Positions 1-7,385 of a DNA stretch of 7,962 nt are shown piece after piece (the stretch's first letter is position 1; every line of letters starts with the position of its first letter). Source of the DNA: Cycloclasticus sp. (lineage in GTDB: Bacteria; Pseudomonadota; Gammaproteobacteria; Methylococcales; Cycloclasticaceae). A program made the position numbers and the translations under genes. The notes under the pieces were generated by a model. It made no database searches. It had not been told where the DNA came from and worked only from the letters and a program-made list of their open reading frames with translations. The stretch covers positions 1-7,962 of the forward strand of contig JAHRWG010000129.1 in the NCBI GenBank assembly GCA_019090295.1, written 5' to 3'.

Positions 1-117
1 TTTAAGGGTGAGTATGAATGGAATAATAAAGGTGGGGTTGTACATTGGACTCACCATGACCCGGCTGGGCAACACGTTGATGGCTGGTTGAAGCACAGGG
101 GTGTTAGCTACGAATAG
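1..117 (+). CDS. DUF3465 family protein, C-terminal part only
   Basis: Frame 1 is open from the left edge to TAG at 115-117 and gives 38 residues that include [19 protein letters not shown] recognise this as the C-terminal signature of the DUF3465 family: an E-Y-E-W stretch followed by HWTHHDP and DGWL. Members known to me are small proteins of about 130-150 residues, often with a signal peptide and of unknown function, so roughly the last quarter of the gene is present. The N-terminus, start codon and any signal peptide lie outside the window. The gene converges on the formaldehyde dehydrogenase gene with 63 bp between the two stop codons. Family recognition is by eye and no activity can be assigned. 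Confidence 0.8.
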   Translation, partial: FKGEYEWNNKGGVVHWTHHDPAGQHVDGWLKHRGVSYE

Positions 118-142
118 CGTTAGAAGTAACTGGGCAGTATGA

Positions 143-157
143 CGCACAAAATGTGCG
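143..157. other. Small inverted repeat between convergent genes
   Basis: CGCACA at 143-148 and TGTGCG at 152-157 form a perfect 6-bp stem with an AAA loop. It lies between the stop codons of the DUF3465 gene and the dehydrogenase gene, where a shared terminator would be expected. Neither strand carries a T-run after the stem, so it is not a typical intrinsic terminator. It may be a weak stop site or an mRNA 3'-end stabiliser. Confidence 0.3.
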
Positions 158-180
158 CCATTGCATGTGAAGGGTATTGA

Positions 181-1302
<1,122 letters not shown>

Positions 1303-1317
1303 TTAAAATGAAGTTTT

Positions 1318-2433
1318 TTAGTTTTTTAGTAATTTAGAATTTTTGGAGTTTCTAAATAATAAGGCCTGCTCAGTGGGCTGCTCAGCGCTGGCAATGGCAT
1401 CGGTAATTGTATGATGCTGGGGTGAAAGGTTACAAGCAGGGTCGGCGTTATGTGCATCGCCAGTGAGTAAAAAGGCTTGGCAATGGCAGCCGCCAAAGTC
1501 TTTATCTTTATCCTTGCAACTGCGACAGGGCTCTTTCATCCAAGCATCGCCACGAAAATAATTGAATGCCTTGGATTCATTCCATATTTCTTGTATGGAA
1601 AAGTCATTGACACTGGGGCAATCAAAATTAGGTAATTGGCGAGCTGAGTGGCAGGGAAGTGCTAGTCCATCAGGCGCAATGGTGAGGAAGGTGGTTCCCC
1701 AGCCGTTCATGCATGCTTTAGGGCGGCCTTCATAGTAATCAGGCACAACATAATAAATTTTCATTTTACCTTTTTGAGAAACTTGGTATTCATTAGCAAT
1801 AACTTCGGCATCGTTCAATTGCTGTTGAGTTGGCATGAGTTGGTCACGGTTATGGTGCGCCCATCCGTAATATTGAGTGTTAGCCAATTCAACAAAATCA
1901 GCCCCTAATTCAATCGCCATCTCTAAAATCTCTTTCATTTGATGGATGTTTTCACGGTGTAATACCACGCATAACACCATCGGGTAACCATGTTTTTTGA
2001 TCAGCCGAGCCACAGTTTTTTTGTGTTCAAAGCTTTTAGTGCCGGCGATAAAGTCGTTTAATTCTTTTGAGCTTGCTTGTATGCTAACTTGAATATGATC
2101 AAGCCCTGCTTTTTTTAGTTCAAGAATTTTGGCTTCATCCATGTTGTAGCCGGATGTAATTAAATTGGTGTAATAACCAAGATCATGTGAGTAGCTAACC
2201 AGTTCGGTTAGATCTTTTCTTGTGAGAGGCTCGCCGCCCGAAAAGCCTAGTTGAACCGCGCCCATTTCACGAGACTGTTTTAAGACACGCTTCCAGTCGT
2301 CGGTGGATAGTTCCTTGTCAATGCTGGCATAATTGAGAGGGTTTGAGCAATAAGGGCACTGCAATGGGCAGGCATAAGTTAACTCAGCTAATAGCCAACG
2401 TGGTGGGCTAGGTTTATTGGGTGATCCAGCCAT
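1318..2433 (-). CDS. pqqE: PqqA peptide cyclase PqqE (radical SAM/SPASM)
   Basis: PqqE is a radical SAM enzyme that forms the carbon-carbon bond between the Glu and Tyr side chains of PqqA, the first committed step of PQQ synthesis, working with PqqD. With the ATG start it has 371 residues. The SAM cluster motif is CPLQCPYC (Cys22, Cys26, Cys29), followed by GGEP at 66-69. The SPASM region has Cys241, Cys261, Cys303, Cys306, Asp312, Cys316 and Cys334. This matches the family pattern of two auxiliary clusters, one with an Asp ligand. I chose the ATG at 2431-2433. An upstream TTG in frame at 2437-2439 would add two residues. The start lies inside the end of pqqD, with a 20-nt overlap, and no strong ribosome binding site is visible, so translation is probably coupled to pqqD. 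Confidence 0.97.
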   Translation of the reverse strand: MAGSPNKPSPPRWLLAELTYACPLQCPYCSNPLNYASIDKELSTDDWKRVLKQSREMGAVQLGFSGGEPLTRKDLTELVSYSHDLGYYTNLITSGYNMDEAKILELKKAGLDHIQVSIQASSKELNDFIAGTKSFEHKKTVARLIKKHGYPMVLCVVLHRENIHQMKEILEMAIELGADFVELANTQYYGWAHHNRDQLMPTQQQLNDAEVIANEYQVSQKGKMKIYYVVPDYYEGRPKACMNGWGTTFLTIAPDGLALPCHSARQLPNFDCPSVNDFSIQEIWNESKAFNYFRGDAWMKEPCRSCKDKDKDFGGCHCQAFLLTGDAHNADPACNLSPQHHTITDAIASAEQPTEQALLFRNSKNSKLLKN

Positions 2434-2683
2434 TATCAAGCGCCGTATTTAGAAAATTAATAATATCCGGCTCAAGCCCGGTGCTAGAAAATTTTTGTTC
2501 GAGTACGCTAACAATGTCGCTGAGCGTATTGTCGTCCTTGCATAATTTTAAAATTTCAGCCGAACTCTGGTTTAACTCCACCAAACCTTCGGGGTATAAC
2601 AACACAAACATATTTTGTGCTTGTTCCCATTGTAGGCGGTATGTAGGGGACAGTTGAATGGTTTTCCCGGGTTGAACACTCAT
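2414..2683 (-). CDS. pqqD: PqqA-binding chaperone PqqD
   Basis: PqqD is a small RiPP-recognition protein that binds the PqqA precursor tightly and presents it to PqqE. The 89 residues are typical of the free-standing form. Recognisable family features are the opening region with a YRLQWE segment, the [18 protein letters not shown] stretch of the winged-helix-like RiPP recognition element, and the C-terminal helix ending NTALDNGWI. The ATG at 2681-2683 overlaps the pqqC stop in an ATGA arrangement, and the gene end overlaps pqqE by 20 nt. This is strong evidence for translational coupling across pqqC-pqqD-pqqE. In some organisms pqqC and pqqD, or pqqD and pqqE, are fused; here they are separate. 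Confidence 0.95.
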   Translation of the reverse strand: MSVQPGKTIQLSPTYRLQWEQAQNMFVLLYPEGLVELNQSSAEILKLCKDDNTLSDIVSVLEQKFSSTGLEPDIINFLNTALDNGWITQ

Positions 2684-3405
2684 GACTCAACCGTAAAGTA
2701 AGGCGGCATGTCGTGAATATAAGCCATATGCATGGCATCGGCCATACTCCATAAAATATCAAGTTTGAACTTTAAAATATCAATCATGCGTTCTTGTTGT
2801 TCACGCGTTTTATACCAGTCCAAAGTGATGCGCAAGCCATGTTCTACGTCACGCCTGGCTTCACTGAGCCTTTTTTGGAAATAAATAAAGCCTCTTGAAT
2901 CAATCCAAGGGTAATGTTCGGGCCAATTATCAAGCCGTTGCTGGTGTATTTTTGGTGCGAATAACTCAGTCAGTGATGAACTGGCTGCTTCGTGCCAATT
3001 AGCTTGTCGAGCAAAATTAACATAGGCATCAACAGCAAAACGAACGCCTGGTAGTACGTGTTGTTGCGAGATGATTTCTTCACGACTCAGACCAACTGCT
3101 TCGCCTAATTGTATCCATGCTTCAATGCCACCCATTTCACCCGGTGCGCCATCGTGATCAATAATGCGTTGAACCCACTGTGCGCGAGTATCTCGATCAG
3201 GGCAGTTGGCCATAATCGCAGCATCTTTAAGCGGAATGTTTATTTGGTAGTAATAACGATTGGCCACCCAGCCTTGAATTTGTTTTTTGTTGAGTTTGCC
3301 TTCGTGCATCATCACATGGTATGGGTGCTTAATATGGTAAAAACGCTCCATATCACGTAGGTTTTTCTCAAATTCTTCTAAGCTCCAAGGTGTTTGTTCA
3401 GTCAT
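2680..3405 (-). CDS. pqqC: Pyrroloquinoline-quinone synthase PqqC
   Basis: PqqC is a cofactor-free oxidase with a heme-oxygenase-like helical fold. It catalyses the last step of PQQ synthesis, ring closure and eight-electron oxidation of AHQQ with O2. The start I use, ATG at 3403-3405 (MTEQTPW), gives 241 residues. It puts the known active-site residues at the Klebsiella positions: His24, Arg50, Gln54, Lys60, His84, Tyr128, His154, Arg157, Tyr175, Arg179 and Lys214. All of these are present, so the enzyme should be active. A GTG two codons further upstream (3409-3411) would overlap the pqqB stop as GTGA but shifts this numbering, so I prefer the ATG. The gap to pqqB is then 2 nt, and the gene overlaps pqqD by 4 nt. 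Confidence 0.97.
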   Translation of the reverse strand: MTEQTPWSLEEFEKNLRDMERFYHIKHPYHVMMHEGKLNKKQIQGWVANRYYYQINIPLKDAAIMANCPDRDTRAQWVQRIIDHDGAPGEMGGIEAWIQLGEAVGLSREEIISQQHVLPGVRFAVDAYVNFARQANWHEAASSSLTELFAPKIHQQRLDNWPEHYPWIDSRGFIYFQKRLSEARRDVEHGLRITLDWYKTREQQERMIDILKFKLDILWSMADAMHMAYIHDMPPYFTVES

Positions 3406-3407
3406 AG

Positions 3408-4316
3408 TCACAGCTCAATACTCATGTTGTCATACGATACTTCAATGTCGTGCTGACTCAGTATATCGCGTTCTGCAGAGCTCTCATCCAAAATAGGGTT
3501 GGTATTGTTGATGTGGATCAAAACTTTGCGTGGTTTCTCTAGGGTATCAAGAAATTCAATCATACCTCCTTCGCCGGACTGTGGAAGATGGCCAATTTTT
3601 CGAGCTAACAGAGGGCGACCCACAGACGCCAGTTCATCATCAGTCCAGAACGTTCCATCGACCATTACGCAGTCAGCTTGAGCCATGGCGGTTTTCACGT
3701 GCGGTTCAATCATGCCTAAGCCAGGTGCGTAAAATACACTTCTACCGGTTGATATTTGACGAATGATAACGCCTATATTGTCACCTTCATGCGGATCATC
3801 CCGGTGGGGTGAGTACGGTGGGGCCTTACTTTGTAACGGTAGGGCGGTGAATTCTAAATCATCAATGTTAGGGATGCTAAAGGCATCACCATTAAGTGGG
3901 ATAGGGTGATCATTAACGCCGCAAAAGTGACTGAGGATGTTGAAGATAGGGAAGCCAGTCGTTAAGTCTTGCTTCACCATATCCGTGCAATAGATATTCA
4001 ACGGATCACCTTCACGTAAAATAAGTAAGCCTGTCACATGGTCAATTTGCGAATCGATGATAACAATTGCTTCTATGCCCGTACCGCGTACTTTATTTTT
4101 GGGGTGGATTTCTGGAAAATTTTCTAGCTGCGCGCGCACATCGGGGGAGGCATTAAATAGTACCCAATGCTCACCATCAGATGAAATAGCAATAGACGAT
4201 TGATTTCGTTTGCTAGCCTTAATATTGTTCGCTCTAACGGCCTTGCAATTAGGGCAGCTGCAGTTCCATTGAGGAAAGCCGCCACCGGCACCAGAACCCA
4301 ACACTCTAATTTGCAT
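3408..4316 (-). CDS. pqqB: PQQ biosynthesis protein PqqB (metallo-beta-lactamase fold hydroxylase)
   Basis: PqqB belongs to the metallo-beta-lactamase superfamily. It is reported to hydroxylate the tyrosine-derived part of the cross-linked Glu-Tyr intermediate; older work described it as a PQQ carrier. The 302 residues match the family length. Visible marks are the glycine-rich start [15 protein letters not shown], a structural zinc site Cys19, Cys21, Cys24 (CSCPNC), the divergent metal motif DSQIDHVTG at 88-96 that replaces the classic HxHxDH, Asp220 in MVDGTFW, and HINNTNPIL at 268-276. The ATG at 4314-4316 is preceded by an AAGG-type ribosome binding site. It is the first gene after the hairpin that follows pqqA. 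Only about 29 bp separate the hairpin base from the start codon, which leaves little room for a separate promoter. Confidence 0.97.
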   Translation of the reverse strand: MQIRVLGSGAGGGFPQWNCSCPNCKAVRANNIKASKRNQSSIAISSDGEHWVLFNASPDVRAQLENFPEIHPKNKVRGTGIEAIVIIDSQIDHVTGLLILREGDPLNIYCTDMVKQDLTTGFPIFNILSHFCGVNDHPIPLNGDAFSIPNIDDLEFTALPLQSKAPPYSPHRDDPHEGDNIGVIIRQISTGRSVFYAPGLGMIEPHVKTAMAQADCVMVDGTFWTDDELASVGRPLLARKIGHLPQSGEGGMIEFLDTLEKPRKVLIHINNTNPILDESSAERDILSQHDIEVSYDNMSIEL

Positions 4317-4345
4317 ATGACCTACCTTAACTATTTTGCGGAAAT

Positions 4346-4377
4346 AAAAAAGGGGCTCCGCACGGAACCCCTTTTTT
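4346..4377 (-). terminator. Hairpin with U-run between pqqA and pqqB (probable attenuator)
   Basis: Read on the minus strand, GGGGTTCC pairs with GGAGCCCC across a GTGC loop: eight base pairs including one U-G wobble (4352-4371). Six A residues precede the stem and six T residues follow it, the classic form of a rho-independent terminator. On the plus strand the wobble becomes an A-C mismatch, so the structure is better suited to minus-strand transcripts. It lies 17 nt after the pqqA stop codon and 29 nt before the pqqB start. pqqBCDE probably depend on read-through, which would give much more pqqA mRNA than pqqB-E mRNA. Confidence 0.9.
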
Positions 4378-4393
4378 AAAACTAATGTGTAAC

Positions 4394-4468
4394 TTATCGA
4401 TTATAGATATACATCGTTACTTCAAAACCGAAACGTAAATCTTTATATGTTGGTGTTTCCCATGTCAT
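4394..4468 (-). CDS. pqqA: PQQ precursor peptide PqqA
   Basis: This 24-residue peptide is the ribosomal substrate from which PQQ is made. It begins [17 protein letters not shown] and ends in YIYNR. Glu16 and Tyr20 lie in the conserved E-x-x-x-Y arrangement (EVTMY) and supply all the carbon and nitrogen of PQQ. The N-terminal MTW-TP start and the C-terminal Tyr-Asn-Arg are also typical of the family. The ATG (4466-4468) has a strong ribosome binding site, GGGGAG at 4475-4480, six bases upstream. The stop is TAA at 4394-4396. The gene is short enough to be missed by length-filtered gene finders. It is followed by a hairpin with a U-run and is the first gene of the pqq cluster. Confidence 0.97.
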   Translation of the reverse strand: MTWETPTYKDLRFGFEVTMYIYNR

Positions 4469-4506
4469 ATTAAGCTCCCCTGTGAGTATTAAATTTATAA
4501 TTATTC

Positions 4507-4544
4507 GCAATAAAAATACATTTACTTAAGTGTATATTTATTGC
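4507..4544. promoter_or_regulatory. 38-nt near-palindrome upstream of pqqA (candidate operator)
   Basis: The left half starts GCAATAAA, then one mismatch, ATACA, one mismatch, TTA. The right half mirrors this as TAA, TGTAT, TTTATTGC. Sixteen of nineteen opposing positions pair, with mismatches at 4515/4536, 4521/4530 and the centre 4525/4526. The element ends 38 bp before the pqqA start codon. It is AT-rich with almost no loop, so binding by a dimeric regulator is more likely than a stable RNA hairpin, but a 5'-leader structure is possible. I do not recognise a specific regulator consensus. Confidence 0.55.
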
Positions 4545-4631
4545 TGGTGATTGCAAGGCTGAATTTAGCTGGATGATGGCCTCGTAAAGAAAGGGGCGTA
4601 ATAAAATATTGCTGTTAGGTTCTGTTCGCAG

Positions 4632-4658
4632 CTTATAAGCGGCTAAGTATAATGCCAA
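4632..4658 (-). promoter_or_regulatory. Weak candidate promoter for pqqA
   Basis: On the minus strand TTGGCA (4653-4658, five of six bases of the -35 consensus) precedes TATAAG (4632-4637, five of six of the -10). The spacer is 15 nt, shorter than ideal. It would give a leader of about 155 nt that contains the 38-nt palindrome. The whole intergenic region is AT-rich, so chance matches are likely. I saw no better-spaced pair closer to pqqA. Confidence 0.2.
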
Positions 4659-4702
4659 GCGTGCAAGCACCATCTTGCCAACATTGAAGGTGAGTTACCG
4701 CT

Positions 4703-5431
4703 TTATGTTCGCGTATCCTTAATGTACATAGCTTTTCCATCTCTTCTCATTTCTATATCAAAAAACTCACTGGCTTTTATCAAGTCACTAAGTTTTTTAT
4801 AACCGTAGTTAATAGATGAAAAAGAGCTATTGTTTGATATGTAATGACCAACCCTATTCATATCTGCCCAACCATCATCATCAGTTGCCTGCTCAACGGC
4901 AGTTCTAAGTAACCTAACTAGCGATGTATCTTGCCGTAGTGCTTGCTTACTTTTCTTGGTGGGGTGCTGGGGGGTGTCTGCTTTCGCTTCATCGTTAGGG
5001 ATTAGGTTTTCTGTGTAAATAAAGGGTGAACAGGCATCAACAAAAGGTTTTGGTGTTTTCTTTTCACCGAAACCATAAACAGGCAAACCGCTTTCAAGAA
5101 TTCTTAGTACTAAGGGAGTGAAGTCACTGTCACTGGTCATTAATGCGAAGGCATCAACGTTTTTACTGTATAGCAGATCCATTGCATCAATGATCATTGC
5201 AGAATCGGTGGCGTTTTTCCCTTTTGTATAGGCAAACTGTTGCATAGGCCTTATGGCATGTGGGTGTAGCCTGTTTGCCCAGCCAGATAAGGAAGGGTTG
5301 TTCCAATCCCCATGAGCATGTCGAACATTTACCATGCCGTATTTGGCTAGTTCTTCTAATACGCCTTCTATTGAATGATGACTGACATTATCACAGTCAA
5401 TTAGAAGTGCTATTCGTTTCCGTTCCGCCAT
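4703..5431 (-). CDS. NYN domain (LabA/PIN-like) protein with C-terminal OST-HTH domain
   Basis: This is a 242-residue putative RNA-processing protein. Residues about 5-145 form a NYN domain of the PIN-like nuclease superfamily. The acidic residues expected at the metal site are visible: Asp12 and Asp14 in LIDCDN, Asp76 in KNATDSAMIIDAMD, and Asp101 and Asp103 in TSDSDF. After a polar linker with a basic patch (about 146-167), residues about 170-238 match an OST-HTH/LOTUS winged-helix domain, including GWADMNRVGHYI and YGYKKLSDLI, which in other proteins binds RNA. Bacterial members are often called LabA-like or DUF88, and most have no proven substrate. The ATG at 5429-5431 follows a good ribosome binding site, GAGGAA at 5438-5443. 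It lies upstream of pqqA on the same strand with 234 bp between, so a shared transcript is possible but not needed. Confidence 0.88.
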   Translation of the reverse strand: MAERKRIALLIDCDNVSHHSIEGVLEELAKYGMVNVRHAHGDWNNPSLSGWANRLHPHAIRPMQQFAYTKGKNATDSAMIIDAMDLLYSKNVDAFALMTSDSDFTPLVLRILESGLPVYGFGEKKTPKPFVDACSPFIYTENLIPNDEAKADTPQHPTKKSKQALRQDTSLVRLLRTAVEQATDDDGWADMNRVGHYISNNSSFSSINYGYKKLSDLIKASEFFDIEMRRDGKAMYIKDTRT

Positions 5432-5635
5432 CGAGGGTTCCTCAATAATATGTCACTGTCGATAAAAACAAGTTGCGTTTAAATGGGTGTCCCGTTTTCT
5501 CGAGAATTAAAGAGACATTTTTATTTAAGATATTGGAGTCATCAGTTAACAGATGCTGTTCAATGTATGATTTACATAGCGCTTTAACGATGACGCTAAA
5601 GCAATATCAAAAAGTCACTCACTTAACCTTGGTAG

Positions 5636-5678
5636 GTATTGCTGCATAAATAAAGCCGCGTTACCTAGGCAGCAATAC
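5636..5678. repeat. 10-bp perfect inverted repeat between ydcH and the NYN gene
   Basis: GTATTGCTGC (5636-5645) and GCAGCAATAC (5669-5678) are exact inverted copies separated by 23 nt. The right arm ends 19 nt downstream of the ydcH-family stop codon. A transcript of either strand could fold here, but no T-run follows on the minus strand, so it is at best an atypical terminator or a 3'-end structure. The rest of the 266-bp gap between the two genes shows only small palindromes, for example TTCTCGAGAA at 5497-5506. Confidence 0.5.
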
Positions 5679-5697
5679 TAATAGGTTTAAAATGTTT

Positions 5698-5937
5698 TTA
5701 TGCAGCCATAAGCATGGCATTAAGCTTATCTTTTAAATTCAAACGCTTACGCTTTAAACCATCTACTACCTCATCGGATGGTGTTTCGATGGCTTGTTGA
5801 ATACGGACCATTTCGTGAGCCAATTCATCGTACTCATCGAATAAACGTCTAAAGTGCCCGCCTTGCACCTTTAATTCATGGATTTTATCTTTGTGCTCAG
5901 GAAATTCATGGTGTAAATCGTGTAGTTCTCCAAACAT
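5698..5937 (-). CDS. YdcH/DUF465 family small coiled-coil protein
   Basis: The 79-residue protein belongs to the YdcH (DUF465) family, common in proteobacteria and of unknown function. It is highly charged and predicted to be almost wholly helical. Characteristic stretches are HHEFPEHKDKIHELK near the N-terminus, FRRLFDEYDELAHEMVRIQ in the middle, and LKRKRLNLKDKLNAML at the C-terminus, which is the family's signature end. No signal peptide or membrane segment is visible. The ATG at 5935-5937 has a strong ribosome binding site, GGAGG at 5945-5949, seven bases upstream. The gene appears to be transcribed alone, with 266 bp to the next gene downstream and 677 bp without a clear gene upstream. 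Confidence 0.92.
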   Translation of the reverse strand: MFGELHDLHHEFPEHKDKIHELKVQGGHFRRLFDEYDELAHEMVRIQQAIETPSDEVVDGLKRKRLNLKDKLNAMLMAA

Positions 5938-5952
5938 ATCTATGCCTCCAAA

Positions 5953-5982
5953 TATTAATGTGAAAAATACATCTTACCTCAA
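5953..5982 (-). promoter_or_regulatory. Candidate promoter for the ydcH-family gene
   Basis: On the minus strand TTGAGG (5977-5982) and TTAATA (5953-5958) are separated by 18 nt. The -35 is a fair match and the -10 is modest. Transcription would begin close to the GGAGG ribosome binding site and leave the stem-loop at 5999-6021 outside the transcript. An upstream promoter is equally possible. Confidence 0.25.
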
Positions 5983-5998
5983 TTTATGAACGGTGACT

Positions 5999-6021
5999 AT
6001 TGGGGTGGAAACACCACCAAT
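5999..6021. other. Stem-loop with GAAA tetraloop upstream of ydcH
   Basis: On the plus strand ATTGG then GGTG pairs with CACC then CCAAT. The stem has nine base pairs, one bulged A at 6016, and a GAAA loop at 6008-6011. No T-run follows on either strand, so a terminator is unlikely. It lies 62 bp upstream of the ydcH-family start codon and could be a leader structure or a protein-binding site. Confidence 0.45.
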
Positions 6022-6214
6022 ACTTAAATGGTAATGGCTGCTATCTTGAAGGGGGAGGGGTGTTTTAAGGTGATTGTTTTATCCAGTTGGGCATATCAGT
6101 GAGCCTTTTCTTTGATTATGCAGTGCTAGCCAAGCGGGAAATTTATGCATCGCAAATTGGGTATGTCAGCTAATGCAGGGCTCATTCATTTTATAGAAAT
6201 AGACATTTACTAAT

Positions 6215-6295
6215 TTAGCGTTTCTCTTTTTTTGCTGCTTGCTTAAGCATGCCTGCCAAATCATGAAATGTCTGGCTTTCTTTTATCAAAGGCAT
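6215..6295 (-). other. Possible tiny ORF or gene remnant, 26 codons
   Basis: An ATG at 6293-6295 opens a 26-codon frame beginning MPLIKESQTFHDLAGMLKQ and ending in a lysine-rich tail with a TAA stop. The frame is open further upstream to a TGA at 6347-6349 without another start. The composition is protein-like (amphipathic, basic end), but there is no ribosome binding site before the ATG and I recognise no family. It may be the 3' end of a broken gene rather than a real small protein. Confidence 0.2.
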
Positions 6296-6360
6296 GGGGT
6301 AAAAGATTGTGTGACTCTTTAATTTGAAGACTTGAGAGATGTTGCTTCAATATATAACGA

Positions 6361-6485
6361 TCACTTATTTTTTGGCAACACGCTCAATTTCACTTCAGTC
6401 CCTTGAGGCTTATCGTGCTGAAGTTTATCGACTCCTAAGCGGGTAATAGAGTAATTAAAAGTAAAGCAGGAATAAAAAATGTCAT
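6361..6485 (-). pseudogene. Possible frameshifted remnant of a small exported protein
   Basis: An ATG at 6483-6485 begins a signal-peptide-like sequence, MTFFIPALLLITLLPA, then meets TAG at 6435-6437. In another frame across the same point a protein-like stretch continues, LGVDKLQHDKPQGTEVKL, up to a TGA at 6361-6363. The two pieces read as one small secreted protein if a single base is missing near 6438. The DKP-G-E-V pattern faintly recalls DUF4124 proteins, but this is weak. No ribosome binding site precedes the ATG. A sequencing error or pure chance could also explain it. Confidence 0.22.
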
Positions 6486-6614
6486 AGGGTGATCTACTGG
6501 GTTTAACTCTGACATGTCAGTCGGCTAAAGCGTTTAGTGTACTTGTTTAGGGGTACATGTCGTAAATGTGCAAAAAGCGCCTTCTAACAGATATCTTCCC
6601 GTTTCAATGTGGCT

Positions 6615-7355
6615 TTATGAGCACGTGGGGCAATTGGGATTACGCGGTAATTGCATGCTTTGCCACTGCATGGATAGGCCATCGAGCAATAAAACCCGGC
6701 CTTGTAATGACTCACCAGCGCCTGTGAGTACTTTTATAGTTTCTAATGCTTGCATACTGCCAATAATACCGGTGATGGGAGCAATAACACCATTCTCAGA
6801 ACAGCTTTGAGCGATGCTACCATCGCGTGGGTATAGACAGTTATAGCAAGGACATTTTTCATCACGTGAATCGAAGACTGATATTTGCCCTTCGAAGCGA
6901 ATGGCAGCGCCAGAGACTAACGGAGTTTTGGCGGCAACGCAGGCATCGTTAATGGCGAAGCGTGTTTCAAAGTTGTCGCAACAATCAACTACAATATCAG
7001 CAAGCTTAACTTGTTGCAGTAAATCCTCACCGACTAACTTTTTATTAATAGCTGTTATTTCTATTAGCGGGTTTATGGCGTGAAAAGTTTGCTTGGCGGA
7101 CGCTACTTTTGAAAGGCCAATGCTGTCGGTTGTGTGGGCAATTTGGCGCTGCAAGTTTGACAAGTCAACATCATCAAAGTCACTAATAACCAAATGACCG
7201 ATGCCGGCGGCCGCTAGATAAAGCCCAACGGGGCTACCTAGGCCGCCCATACCAATTATAAGCACACGGGCATCAAGCAGTTTATCTTGACCAACAACAT
7301 CAATAGTTGGCAGCATTATTTGTCGGCTATACCTTAAAAGTTGTTCGTCATTCAT
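6615..7355 (-). CDS. moeB: MoeB/ThiF-type sulfur-carrier adenylyltransferase
   Basis: This E1-like enzyme adenylates the C-terminal glycine of a ubiquitin-fold sulfur carrier (MoaD for molybdopterin, or ThiS for thiamine). The 246 residues show the nucleotide motif GMGGLGS (35-41), Asp59, Arg11, Arg70 in NLQRQ, Lys83 and Asp127. These correspond to the ATP-site residues of E. coli MoeB at a constant offset. Zinc cysteines are 170/173 (CYNC) and 242/245 (CPTC), and Cys185 lies in the SCSENGV segment. No C-terminal rhodanese domain is present, unlike MoeZ/MOCS3 forms. MoeB and ThiF cannot be told apart without the partner gene, which is absent here. I start at ATG 7353-7355 (MNDEQ). A longer frame from GTG at 7391 would contain a TATAAT box and lacks a ribosome binding site. 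The gene is divergent from groES. Confidence 0.88.
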   Translation of the reverse strand: MNDEQLLRYSRQIMLPTIDVVGQDKLLDARVLIIGMGGLGSPVGLYLAAAGIGHLVISDFDDVDLSNLQRQIAHTTDSIGLSKVASAKQTFHAINPLIEITAINKKLVGEDLLQQVKLADIVVDCCDNFETRFAINDACVAAKTPLVSGAAIRFEGQISVFDSRDEKCPCYNCLYPRDGSIAQSCSENGVIAPITGIIGSMQALETIKVLTGAGESLQGRVLLLDGLSMQWQSMQLPRNPNCPTCS

Positions 7356-7379
7356 ATCATTCACGCTATTTTTGTTAAG

Positions 7380-7385
7380 ATTATA
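7380..7385 (-). promoter_or_regulatory. -10 box candidate for moeB
   Basis: A perfect TATAAT on the minus strand lies 24 bp before the ATG chosen for the moeB-type gene. It would start transcription near 7373 and give a leader of about 20 nt. No convincing -35 is visible at 16-18 nt upstream. Its position argues that the longer GTG-started frame is not the true start. Confidence 0.4.

Larger units (their letters stand above)
5938..6614. other. 677-bp intergenic region with no convincing gene
   Basis: Neither strand has an open frame that I can defend as an intact gene. The region holds a GAAA-capped stem-loop at 5999-6021, a 16-nt near-palindrome at 6237-6252, and a perfect 12-bp palindrome at 6509-6520. 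On the minus strand it also holds short coding-looking stretches in three different frames between 6215 and 6516. These may be remnants of a decayed gene or very small genes. I saw no tRNA, no insertion sequence ends and no direct repeats that would mark an insertion. Confidence 0.6.

Noticed and set aside
2556..2762. 68-codon minus-strand frame across the pqqC/pqqD junction
   Set aside because: It lies wholly within pqqC and pqqD, both strongly supported in other frames, and resembles no family.
4600..4700. Sigma-54-type promoter (TGGCA ... TTGCA) upstream of pqqA
   Set aside because: The GG and GC elements are 11 or 13 nt apart, not the required 10, so the -24/-12 geometry is not met.
5497..5506. 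TTCTCGAGAA palindrome upstream of the NYN gene
   Set aside because: A 10-bp palindrome of this kind is expected by chance at this scale, and no second copy or promoter relation was seen.
6002..6058. G-quadruplex from G-runs at 6002-6008 and 6050-6058
   Set aside because: There are too few closely spaced G-tracts, and the first runs are better explained by the stem-loop at 5999-6021.
5938..6614. Mobile element or phage remnant in the large gap
   Set aside because: No transposase or integrase-like stretch, no terminal inverted repeats, no target-site duplication and no tRNA were found.
6568..6810. 80-codon plus-strand frame at the end of moeB
   Set aside because: It is antisense to the conserved C-terminal part of the MoeB-type protein and its residues mirror that gene's codons. 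No promoter or ribosome binding site was seen.
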